Positions 25,125 to 36,400 of a stretch of 64,000 bases of DNA are shown one piece after another; positions within the stretch are counted from its first letter, which is position 1, and each line of letters begins with the position of its first letter. Both the position numbers and the translations under genes were made by a program. The notes beneath the pieces are model-generated. The model was given only the letters and a program-made list of their open reading frames with translations, was not told the DNA's origin and did not search any database. Where the stretch lies: contig JAQGDQ010000004.1 in assembly GCA_030141605.1 (NCBI GenBank), positions 434,001 to 498,000 of the forward strand. Reading direction: 5' to 3'. This DNA comes from Tubiluchus corallicola. Its lineage: Eukaryota; Priapulida; Priapulimorpha; Priapulimorphida; Tubiluchidae.

Positions 25125-25184
25125 ATGACAACGTCAGGTTTAATCATTCTCAGCATCTTTTGCTGCTGCGCGTTATTACACTAA
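25125..25184 (+). CDS. Possible tiny signal-peptide-like ORF (19 aa)
   Basis: An ATG lies 60-70 bp downstream of the plus-strand TATAAATA at 25057-25064, a normal promoter-to-start distance. The 19-residue frame is MTTSGLIILSIFCCCALLH, a short polar start followed by a hydrophobic, Cys-rich core like a secretory signal, and then a stop. It may be a first exon read through into intron, a micropeptide, or chance. No downstream exon was identified and no family is recognised. Confidence 0.2.
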   Translation: MTTSGLIILSIFCCCALLH

Positions 25185-25674
25185 GGACAGATCGAAGCAA
25201 GCTATGAAACATACATCGCACAGTTAAGCCGGTCTATGGCTTTCTGTATGGTTTATGCTTCATTGTCTTATTTTACCTACTATTCAATTTTCACTTGTAC
25301 TTTCACTAAGTAACCCAGCCCGCAGTAACCATTAAAATTAATAGAAGCAACTCATCATCAAATTTTTTTTATTGCGTCTATTGTAGACATTGAGCTGGCA
25401 GAACTGTAAAATAAAAGAAATCCGCCCTCAAGACACACAAAAACAGCGCAGTTTTAAATATAACAAAAACACTAGATGTTACTGCTATGCCAGTGGCTTG
25501 TCGTTAGAGGAAATAGTGACATCTGCAGTCAGGCAAGTAAAGTGCTCAGAATGATTTCTGTTAAAACTACTCGTAGCACAAGTTTTTCTGGGGGATATAG
25601 GCATTATAATAGCACATTTTTTACCTTTCACTTATTTTTTATTAAATGCATACAGTATGACAAACGACAACAGC

Positions 25675-25700
25675 ATATATATATATATATATATATATAT
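25675..25700. repeat. (AT)n microsatellite
   Basis: About 13 uninterrupted AT units in the HDAC-RETREG intergenic region. Confidence 0.95.
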
Positions 25701-26003
25701 ACTTTCTGCAGTGAGATATCATAAAATTTACAAACACTTCTTTATGAAAATTGATTTTATTTTAGGAAAAACAGTTTAAAGTAACAAGTTAATTCTATTC
25801 AGGAAGTCACTTCTACTTGTATACAAATTCCTGGCAAATAGTAATTTTTATTTTAAGCAAATTTAGCAAAAGAAATGAGCTATTATTTTACAACAGTGAT
25901 TTATATGTATATACAACATAATGAAACAATTAGGTTTGCAGATAATTAATATTCAAATCATTTATTTAAAAATTATTCATTTTTTATGGACTAAGTTACT
26001 AGT

Positions 26004-26622
26004 CAGTAACGGTGAGCATCGAACGTTCGAATTCGAAAACATCTTGAAATATCATGCAGTCAGAATAACTTAGCTGTGAATTCTGTGCTCTATTTTTTAC
26101 AAAATTAGAACAAAAACAATATGGGTAATCTTTGAAAGTTGCTGTAAAACAAAAATAAGCGATGAAATCAAGTGGCAATTATATCATCAGTGTTGGCGAC
26201 CATCTGTAGTCTGCACTCCAGGTCTTATTATAATAATTTAGAAAATTTTGACCTTTTTAGCATGTCCTGTAGATGTATTTAATTAGCCTATTTAATTGGT
26301 ATCCTATCCCAGCCTTATGTATAATGAGTCATCAGAAGCAGCTGGCAAGACGTGCGATAAAACATACAAGATGGGCAAAACAACAACTCAAAGCTATCAC
26401 TTAAAAATAGTAAGTAGAGTCCCTAGACTGCTAAGTATTTTTACTTTGATTCTCAATTTTAGTAATATAAAACGAACCAATAGTACTAGAGATAGTAAGG
26501 TGTTCTGCATAACCTTCATCAAATCGGAGCTAAAATAAGTTTTTTGAAAGTATTATTACTGATTCGAAATGTGTTCGAATATTTTGATTTCTGTTTCAGT
26601 TAGTATTTGCTCACACCTACTA
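26004..26622. mobile_element. Possible hAT-like non-autonomous element
   Basis: The left edge CAGTAACGGTGAGCATCGAA leads into palindromic TTCGAATTCGAA words. The right edge read in reverse is TAGTAGGTGTGAGCAAATAC, with TTCGAA words inside (about 26560-26575). TACTAG occurs at both outer flanks. The pattern suits degraded hAT ends, but the match is loose. Confidence 0.3.
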
Positions 26623-27357
26623 GCTATCCAGTTCAAGACCAGACATTAATTTCCATCCTGCCCTTAAAAAGAGGCTTAATCAAAAAAGCATATAAATCAA
26701 AACAGAGGAAAGCTCATAAGTGATAATTTACATATCTACATATAAATTTTATATTACAGAAAAAACATCACTAAGTTATGACTAGCCAACACACTTGTTA
26801 CCAGTATTTTGACTTTGAATATTTACAACAGCTATAATAAAATTAGAAAATGTATAACAACTGTATTTTTAGGAAACACATTGCAGGGGAGGCAGTGAGA
26901 TGATACTGTAGTATTTTGAATTTTTTGCACCTGACCAATCCTTCAAGATCATGTTCAACAATATTTTTATTTGATTTTATTGATTTAATAATTTAAAATT
27001 GACTAAATTGATTTTAACATACAAAGGCTGCCAATACCAGGATATTCTTAGTTATTAGTGTGCATATAGTAGTTGTGAGGCGAGGTAATAAACACTACAA
27101 CTATCAAAAGCAAAAGAATTTTTACAAGCAATTGTCTCAATGTGAGAGAATTTGTGATCTGCCTCTGGATATAAGCAGTTTACTATGCATCAAATATCCC
27201 ACAACTTGCTTTAATTATATTCAAAAATACCCAATAGATTCTTCTACAGAGCATGCCCATTCTTTGTTACAATGAATATGATGCAGTGCAATGGACATGC
27301 AATCATTCATCTAATAACTGATCAACAGGGTGACATTTAAGTCTTTCTCTGAACAGT

Positions 27358-27363
27358 TTTATT
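27358..27363 (-). terminator. Candidate RETREG poly(A) signal
   Basis: AATAAA on the minus strand, about 94 nt downstream of the RETREG stop codon. It is the nearest canonical signal, but it is unproven without transcript ends. Confidence 0.45.
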
Positions 27364-27456
27364 GCCTAAAACTCAATCCACGTTATTAACAAACAAATAC
27401 AAACTTTTGTTATGACATTTATGACATACATAAAACTTATATACTATGTGAAATTT

Positions 27457-30400
27457 CTAAGACTTATAGTCATATAGCTCATCCGGGTCTAAAATTTCAA
27501 AATCAGTTATTTCTGATCCCGCAGATTCTGACCTGTCTAAAGAGGGGGGCAGAACCCGCTGTTGGGCCAAATGATCTTGAGCAGCCTGTATAGCAGCTGA
27601 AACTAATGTTCCACCAACTTGCTGTAAACCGGCAACAGTACTAGACATTGCATTAGTTATTGCTGCAGTGATTGCCTCGGCCCGACGAGAGTCCTCTTCA
27701 GTAACTGAAGTAGGATCAAACTCACCGCTGGAGTCAAGCATTTCATGTGTAGCAGGTAATTTCAGGTTTTCTGCAAACTCATCATGACCTGAATCATCTG
27801 AATCATCAAAATGTGACGGTACTAAATCCATTTCTTGAATAGTAGATGATATAGTCTTCCCGGTTAAAGTATCATCGTGACCGGGTGGTCGATCATCTAT
27901 CTGTTCAGCCTGAACATCTGTATCAAAAATATTGGATCCAAATTCCGAACTTGGATTTGATTCTAGCACAGATGGCGGTTGAGTTCTTAATAAAAATTCG
28001 TCTGACATAAAACTTTCTTGTTCATGAATAGATGGAAATTCACCCAAGCCCTCAATAAATTCATCTTCATGATCACTGTGGCTATCTGAAGAATATATAC
28101 ACTTTAGTAATTATTTAATTTCTTTAAGAATGTTTTGAATGGATATCACATGGATATAGCAAGGATATTAAAAATAACATTATTCTTTATTTAATCAGTC
28201 ACTCTAGTTCACATTTCATCTTTAAAAATATAAATCAACAAAATTCTTAAAAATGGTTTCTGCCTTCGAAAACTCCAGCAACCGCACCCTTGCCAATTAA
28301 TGATCATACGTACTGCAAATAACATTATTTCAAATATTAAAAGAAATGTTTTTTATTATTAAAGACACGAAAATTAAATGCTCTTTCTCCTAGTTTTTCT
28401 AGTTTTTGTGTGTTTATTTTGCTGTTTTGACACCATTAGTTGCAGTTTTCGGTGCTACAAATATTGTTTTAATAATAGTAGAATTAAAGTGTGTTAGAAA
28501 TGAAAGAAGTGCGAAATAATTTATTTGTATAAATAATATGCATTTTCAACTTATATAGTTTTAATGAATTTAGATCAATACTTTCCCATACCATGTTCAC
28601 CTGGTAGCCCAGGTGTTAACATCCCAGGTGTAAGTTGTTCAGGAGAAGGGCTTGGTTCCTCTTCACTATCTGTAACTGCTCGAGCAAGAGCAGCAATCGT
28701 CAAGGGATCACTCGATGGTGCAAACTCATCGTCGCTTTCAGTTTCAACCTCATTTCCATTGTTTTCAACAGGCTTGTCTTTTGCTGAAACACATAATGTA
28801 CCATGAAGTTACATTTAATACAATGTGATGCTACAACACAACAATACAATGGTTATGTCATAACTTTAGTGAAATACACAAACTAGTCAACCTTTATATA
28901 TAAGATTATCAAAATCACGTTACTAGGCCTATACAATAATAAGAATTAATATATTACCATACATACTTTATTAAAATAAATAACGACCAATTATTAGATA
29001 CTGCATCACTTTCTCATTATAAGATAATTGGGACTTCAAATAAATGCATTTTCATTAGCACATCATGTCACAACATCCTCATGAAGTAGTCCTGCCACTG
29101 AGTGTTGGCTCCAGCTTGCAGAGTGCTAAACTTTATAAAAATTATAAACATACACACGTGCCATCTGGCAATAACATCTGTAAATAAGCTAATAAGCTTT
29201 ATTTGCAACATCTAATCCATCTAGAAATAAAGCGCAATGGTATGTGGAATGGTATTTGCAAAATTCAAATAGTACCTTTTTTAGATGATGTCCATGATCT
29301 AATTTTCATCCTGTAGTCAAGTCGCATGAAAACTGGTTCCAGTTTTGTGTAAAATTTTTGAAGTAAGCTGTGGTATTCAACAGCTGGCGACAGCAAAATT
29401 CCCATCACTACAGAAAAAAAGTGATTTACACATAATTTTCTGGTGGTACATATAAGTACAAATTTAAGTATAAGGACTGAACTACTAGTAACAGTTCCAA
29501 AAAGCTGACAGTAAAATTAACTTGCCTTATAGAAACAAAAGAATTTGTTACACCAGCATGACATAACCAGGTTTGTTATACAGAATTTATCACAAATCCT
29601 TCACTAATTTGATTTTCCATTTTGTAGGTAGCTACCAGCTAATGTTGCATATATTGTGGTAACCTTTAAACTCTTTTTTAGTCTACATTGAAAATAAGAT
29701 GCAGTAATTTAAAATTTGTTTTCGTTTACTACCATGCTGACTCTGAAGGTATAAGATCACTGCATAGTATACATGGAGATCACAGAGTAAAATCATGAAG
29801 GCAAGTTTGATGCCACCAAATATATCATGAATTGTGGACACAACATTACACAATATTGTCATTTATTTCCTTGCATAATAGCTGTTTTAATAAATTTTTA
29901 AAAAATAAATAAGGAGGAACTTTTGAAAAGTCACAAAAGTCAAAGTTTATTTGCCTAATACAATCAAAGATAGACCAAGGATTCTACCACCAAATGTCAA
30001 TGCAATTTAACATTGACAAAACATCAAAACCATGCTACTCAAGGAAGCAGCTTATCTTTAATTCATTTGCAACAAGTAAATAATACATTACCAAGTACAT
30101 AAAGAATCATGACTCCAGGTAGATAGTGGCCTATAACTGCCAGGCAAACAAACACAGCAGACAACAGTAAACAAAACTGAAAAATGATTTTGGAAACATG
30201 TAAAGGCATTGTATTTTCATTTGGCTGTATACCTGTAACTCCTAGTCTAACAATCTACACTGTTTTATAAGCTGTTAAAAACACTTGCATCATCGTTGAT
30301 TATTCTTGCGCTACTGAGTTTGCACCTGTACACGTGGCATAAATGATGTTGCTATTTATAGCTTTCAATAGAACTATCAAGTAGCAAGCACACAATATTT

Positions 30401-33400
30401 GGTTAACCTATTCAACTTGATCTATAAAAATATCAGGTTATTTTACATAAAAGTTTGCATAGTGAAAACTGTAATTTTTATATTGATATTTAAAAGTCAA
30501 CTAGAATGCAATATAATGAATTATAACATCTTGTAAAAGTTAAGTACAATTGTAAAGCAAAACACATAAAATGCAAATTTGGGCCAAGATAATAGCTGAA
30601 TGGCAACAGTGCATGTTCAGTAACCGAAGTAAGACAACACTCAGCTTGGTCAGTAAGTTGATGGGTGACTATTGGGATAACTGCATGCGAGTGGCTTTAT
30701 CTGCCATATTATATCTGTCAGATAATATTTACCTCATTGAAGGAGAATGTATAAGGATTGGCTAACACATCGCTTCCAGTTTAGTGTCCTATTTTAGAAG
30801 GTTGTCTTTGATAAACAGCTAAACTCTGATTGGTCCCACCACAATCATCTAAGTTAAACAGGTTCTACCAGCAAATGCTAGTTCTCTGCTTGCAAAGTGC
30901 CAAAATATGTAAAAAAAGCATTTCAAGACCTGAAGCAGTCATTTTCCGAAAAACAATAATCTGATACTATTACCCGGAATGGTTTTTCTTTTCTCATTTT
31001 CCACATTCCTGTGCACGAGTTATTGATCCTGGTTAGAATTTCTGCTAATGAATGGCTCAGTTCAGGTCCACTAAGTAACCTTGGGTGTACAGGAGTCCAG
31101 CTATAATGAAACACATGAAAATATAAATAGGCACTGCCATTCAGTAGCATTATCCAACAAACCAACAGGCACAATTCATATAAAAACTCACTACTGCAAG
31201 AAAAAAGTGGTGTTGTCAGGGGCAATGTCAAAGTGATGAATGATGTATGGTCAACAACAACCACTTGCAAAAAATGTGTAGTGACTGTTGCTTTTATGGG
31301 CTAGCAGAAAAATTAGAACTGAGACTTAGAAACAAAAATTCTTCAAAAAATTTAAAAAAAGACGTGATGCATTTGAAATTTAAATCAAATGCAATTGCTT
31401 AGCAAAAGTAAAAAAAATTATAAATTGTTCAATGTGTTTTGTGACACTCTACTTTAATTGCAAAACGAAACAAAACTTTTACAAACACTATTTCTTTAAT
31501 TTAATATTTATTTGTTTTCAGCAACTTTATTTCAAACTAATGTCAATGATTAAGTAGTATACATTTCAGGAGTCGATGTCCTACAGCATCAATTTACATT
31601 AATATTATATTGCCAATATCTAGTCCTATTGTCCTTATAAGGTCCTATACCTTATAATTGTCCTATACAGGTCAGTTTTTAGTATAAAATTCTAACTATT
31701 TAATATCGAAAAGAAACTATATGGTTCTAAATTACACAGCAATGTTTTAACACCTGTGTAGAAACACGACACTGCTTCTGTGTTTATTTGCTAAATATCT
31801 TATCTAAATATCTTAATAAGACACTAATACTATTATTAATACCTACTAAATTCTTTTATTTCTGCACTTTCTTAAAATGGTTGTCATCATTTATTATTCA
31901 AGCTGTTTCTCAAATACTTCTTTTTTCAAACACCATAGCATATTCTGTCTCACAGTAATGCTTAGTGTATTAAAATGGTAAATTTCAGCAATATATTCCA
32001 GCACAACTATTATTTGCTAAGCACATAATTTGTAATATCAATTACGAAGTCCTAGCAAATGCAGTGGCAACTAGTTCAGTGCTAAATTAAGTTCAGTGCA
32101 CGGAAAACGACCCCTCTTGAGAAACGCAGAATTTCTCTTCATTGGAAGCAGTCCAAGGGGCTAATGCTGGCACAACAAACACGAAGTCACAGAGGCTTTC
32201 ATTGCAAAGTAGGATCTCATTCACGTGATATTTGTGGAATCTTTGTATTTCATAAATGCGGGAGGTTTATGGCCTAAAAACGTGGACTTCTTTGTGTAAC
32301 TAGCATGTACTACACTCTCAAATATGTTTAGTGAGCAAGAGCACTTGGCTATTCTAGTTTGTAAAAATAGTAACTGAATGTAACAAGTCCGTAACCTTGC
32401 TAACTGGATATAAATTTAATGTTTCTGTATTGATTCGTTTACCCAAATGTATATATTCAGATAAATGTATGTCTCAAAAACATGGTAACAATTAAGTTCA
32501 TGTGATATAGTTATTACTAAAAAGTAACAGCTGTCAGCTGTTGTTTTACTGTTGACTTGAACTGTATATAAAGAAAATTAACCAGTAATATGGAAGCAAG
32601 TTCAAGGCTGAGAATCTTTGACATCTGCCAACACAGGAGAATGTCGAAAAGTAAACTGTGGTTCAAAACACCATATTTGACAGTATTGGGAACAACAACG
32701 CAAGCAAATGTACCACTTAATAGTTTATCTCCATGCCACATTTTCACATCAACTTTCAGTGCAAAGCTACTCTTCTCGTTGGTTCCTTTGAAGTAGCATT
32801 ACATGAGGTAGAGCAGAAGACAACCTCATAATAGATACTTGATGCTGAATAGAATGATTTGAATTGTCAGAGCTTTAAGCTGGCTAATCAAACTATGTAT
32901 TACAATGTTAGTAAAAATCATTAAGCCACGAACAACTTGTAAAAGTACAAACTTACGTGTCACTGTCTTCAGGAACAGGAACTGCAAAACGAAAGAGATT
33001 AATATCATAATTTGCTTTCTAAAACAGACTTAAACTCAAAGCAAAATATTCACGACCACTTGCAATGTTACCAAATGTAAAAATTAATGCTATTACACCA
33101 ATGAAGCATTAAAATTAGTAGCCAGTTTTGGCACATTTCATTGAACCAGTTGCTCAGGTAAGGATAAAATAGAGGCTTTAACTGAGTCAATAACTTAATG
33201 TGCTCTCTAACATAAACTCAAACTCAAAGTAAAATATGCAAGTCTACCTAGATTGCCGAATGTACCAATTAACGTTGTTAAGCCAATAAAGCATTGAAAT
33301 CAGAAACCAGTTTTGATACGTTTCATTGAACCAATTGCTTGGGCAATGGCACAATAGAGGTTTTGATTGAGTCAATAACTTAGCAGAAATTAAAAAAATA

Positions 33401-36400
33401 ATAATACAGTACTGTGTCCGTTAACGATATACAACAGCCCAGCCAATGACCTATACATCAATACATGTGCTCTTTTACAAAAAAACATTATTCATGCTCA
33501 CTTTAAAATAAAATTATTTTGAGTTTCAAACATTGAAAACTATGAAAGAAGTATTTTGGAGTCACATTTCTTATGGGCCAGAAATCAAGCCCAATTTTGT
33601 AAATAACACAGTAAGTGCAAAGAAAAACTGGTCTTACATTAAAAGAAGGTGACCACTTTGCAGGAGCAGCATAATAGAGGAATTACTGTATTCCAGTTGC
33701 CCATATTATTGTGTTATAACAATTGCCTTTTTAGTTTAGGCCAAGTCTGACAATGTTAGCATGCAAATTTCACAGTTGGCAACTTGAGCAAAATATTTGG
33801 AAAATAATAAGTTACTATTATTATTCAGTAAGATCACCAAACACACAAAGATATCAGATTTTGTTATAGCAGTTGGCAAAATCGGAAAAAATGCATACCT
33901 TTGATTTCAGGCCAAATTTTATTGACCCAGGTGTCAATAAAGAATATAACCATAGCTGTTGTCGATGCCAAGAAGAGAAATTTGTAGTTACTGGAAGTAG
34001 ACAACCTGCAAAATTAATCAAACACAATTATATTTTAATTTACCACTCTTATCATTATATGAAAAATTAAACATATTAAAGCCTGAAAAAATGTTATGCT
34101 CAACTAATATAAGTCTGTAACCCATCCTTGTGCTCTTTCCATGTAAATATTGTTATTGCTAAAGACAGGGTTTTACGTGGTACATGGCAACTATCCAAAA
34201 ATTTCAAAAGGCCAACAGTAGTCAAATATGCTCCAAAAAAGTACCCCAAAACACTTGCAAAACATTTGCCCGGGGCGCTTTCACGATAATCACCAAAAAG
34301 TCACTGGCTTCAGCAATAAATTTGAAAATGTTTAAGGTTTGTCGCGAAAGTCACAAAACTCGTCACCTTGTCAAAAGAGCTCCAAAATGTTGCTGAATAT
34401 GTGGAAAACCTGTGGAAATGTTTTGCAAATTATTCACCAACAATTTGAAAATCTGCAAAAACTTGGAGAAGATTTTTAAGCGGCAAACACTTTGAGCTAC
34501 TTTTGAGAATGCTGCAAGAACACTGAAACAATTTTTCAACATTCTGGTGACATTTTGTAGAATTTCAACTGTCCTGCACGTCTTTCCACGAAATGGTCAT
34601 GAAATTACCGCAGTATAATTGCTCGAATAACATGCATCATCCACCATGTCGTAAAAATTACCAAATGTGCACAAACTTGTCATATGACATTCACGTGGTT
34701 TTCGCTTGAAAAAAAGGCATCAAATTCACAAAAATGTGACGAAAGTCATGCAAAATATTTAGAATTACGCAAAGATTGCGACAAAGACACAAAAAACGCG
34801 GCCAGTGGCTTACCTAACATATGGAAAATGCTTAATAGTCTCAGTTAACAAATTTGGTATTGTAAGCTGAGCTACTAAAAGCACTAAATAAATAAGACAG
34901 TTGAATGTCAGTGATAATTACAATATTCCAGTCATAACAAAATGTTCGCAGATAACAAATTCACTAGACAGTCTAAGAGATCATGCAACTAAGACAGTGA
35001 CATCCAACCGTCCAGGCATTTGTTCACTGATTTGGGATGCACAATACACATGTCATGGGTGCTTTTATCCATGATTCACAATAATTCTGAACAAAAAACT
35101 GCTGCAACACATAACTTAATTACAGTGTTAGGGTTCAGCAAATCAATAATGTATGTGAATATTACAACAAACAGCCCTAGAATTGTGTTCTGCACATTAC
35201 AAAGTCAATTTATACTATAACGAAGATGATAAAATTGTGATAAAATTAAATTACAAAAATGTGTTTTCTCCACTTTCATCATTCAAAGAGAGCAACAACA
35301 TGCTGCCAAAATTTAAATTATCCAGTCTCAAATATTTTAGGCAGCCTTGACCTAGAATTCCAACCTAAATTTAAATGATTAGGCATGTGGCATCTGATAC
35401 ATCTTTCACCAGATCACATGCTGCAATGACATGGAAAGAGTGTAGTACCAACCAAAAGATGTACTGCTACACCTTTTCAGTGTCTAAATTGAAAATGCAG
35501 TGAAAAACAAAAATTTCTGCAGTATTGCCCCACCCCCATCAACCACATTATAAGCCTTATAATGACTATTAATGTTACAAGGCAGGGCTGTGATTCTAAC
35601 TGTGGTACTACTACTGTGATTCCTCTTCAGTTTTACTAGTGCAATGAGAACTTGTAAAAAAATACTATGATATACAACTTCTGTAATACATATTACAACA
35701 AAGACATAAATTTATCTAAGTCTAAGAATGGTAAGAGCTCAAAATACAAGACTATGAATAAGAACTCATTATGCTAGGATAGAAGTTTAACAAAGTTTAT
35801 TCTAGAAGTAATAAAAACAAAATAATAAAGCCCACCTTAATTGGTAAAGCAATTGGCATTACATTTAAAATCACATATAAACTTACAAGCACATTTCCAT
35901 TTTTCATTAGCATTTAGGATTGCCAGAAACTATACTTCCAGGGCACCCACTTAATTTTTGCTTTTTTAATTCTAGATATTCTAACTTACTAACAGCATAA
36001 ATGCAAATATAATACACAGGAAAATATAAACGAAATTGTATAATAATAATAATCATCATTTAACATGTCTGCATTGATCAACTTAAGCAGGAAGAAAAGC
36101 AAATGAGCATGCAAAATGCAAAGTGAATTATTTTTAAATTTTAACAAAATGTACACCAGGCTTTTATATACCTCGTGCTAAATTTACAGAGAAAATGAAA
36201 CAAACAAAAGCCCATAGGACATATACTCAGAAAATCTAGTAAAATACAAGCACATGAATGGTGTTATAAACTGATCTGTTTATTTTCAGAAATCTCCAGT
36301 AGTAGCTTTTATATATCGTGTGCTAATTTTACAGAGAAAGTGAAACAAACAAAAGCTCATGGGACATATACTCAGAAAATTTAATAAAATACAAGCACAT

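Larger units (their letters stand above)
24019..27357. other. Intergenic region between HDAC and RETREG
   Basis: This lies upstream of the HDAC start and downstream of the RETREG stop; both genes are on the minus strand. Contents: the MEF2/CRE module and small plus-strand ORF near 25.0-25.2 kb, an (AT)n run (25675-25700), a possible hAT-like non-autonomous element (about 26004-26622), and otherwise plain AT-rich sequence. The HDAC 5'UTR and transcription start should fall between 24019 and about 25000. Confidence 0.7.
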
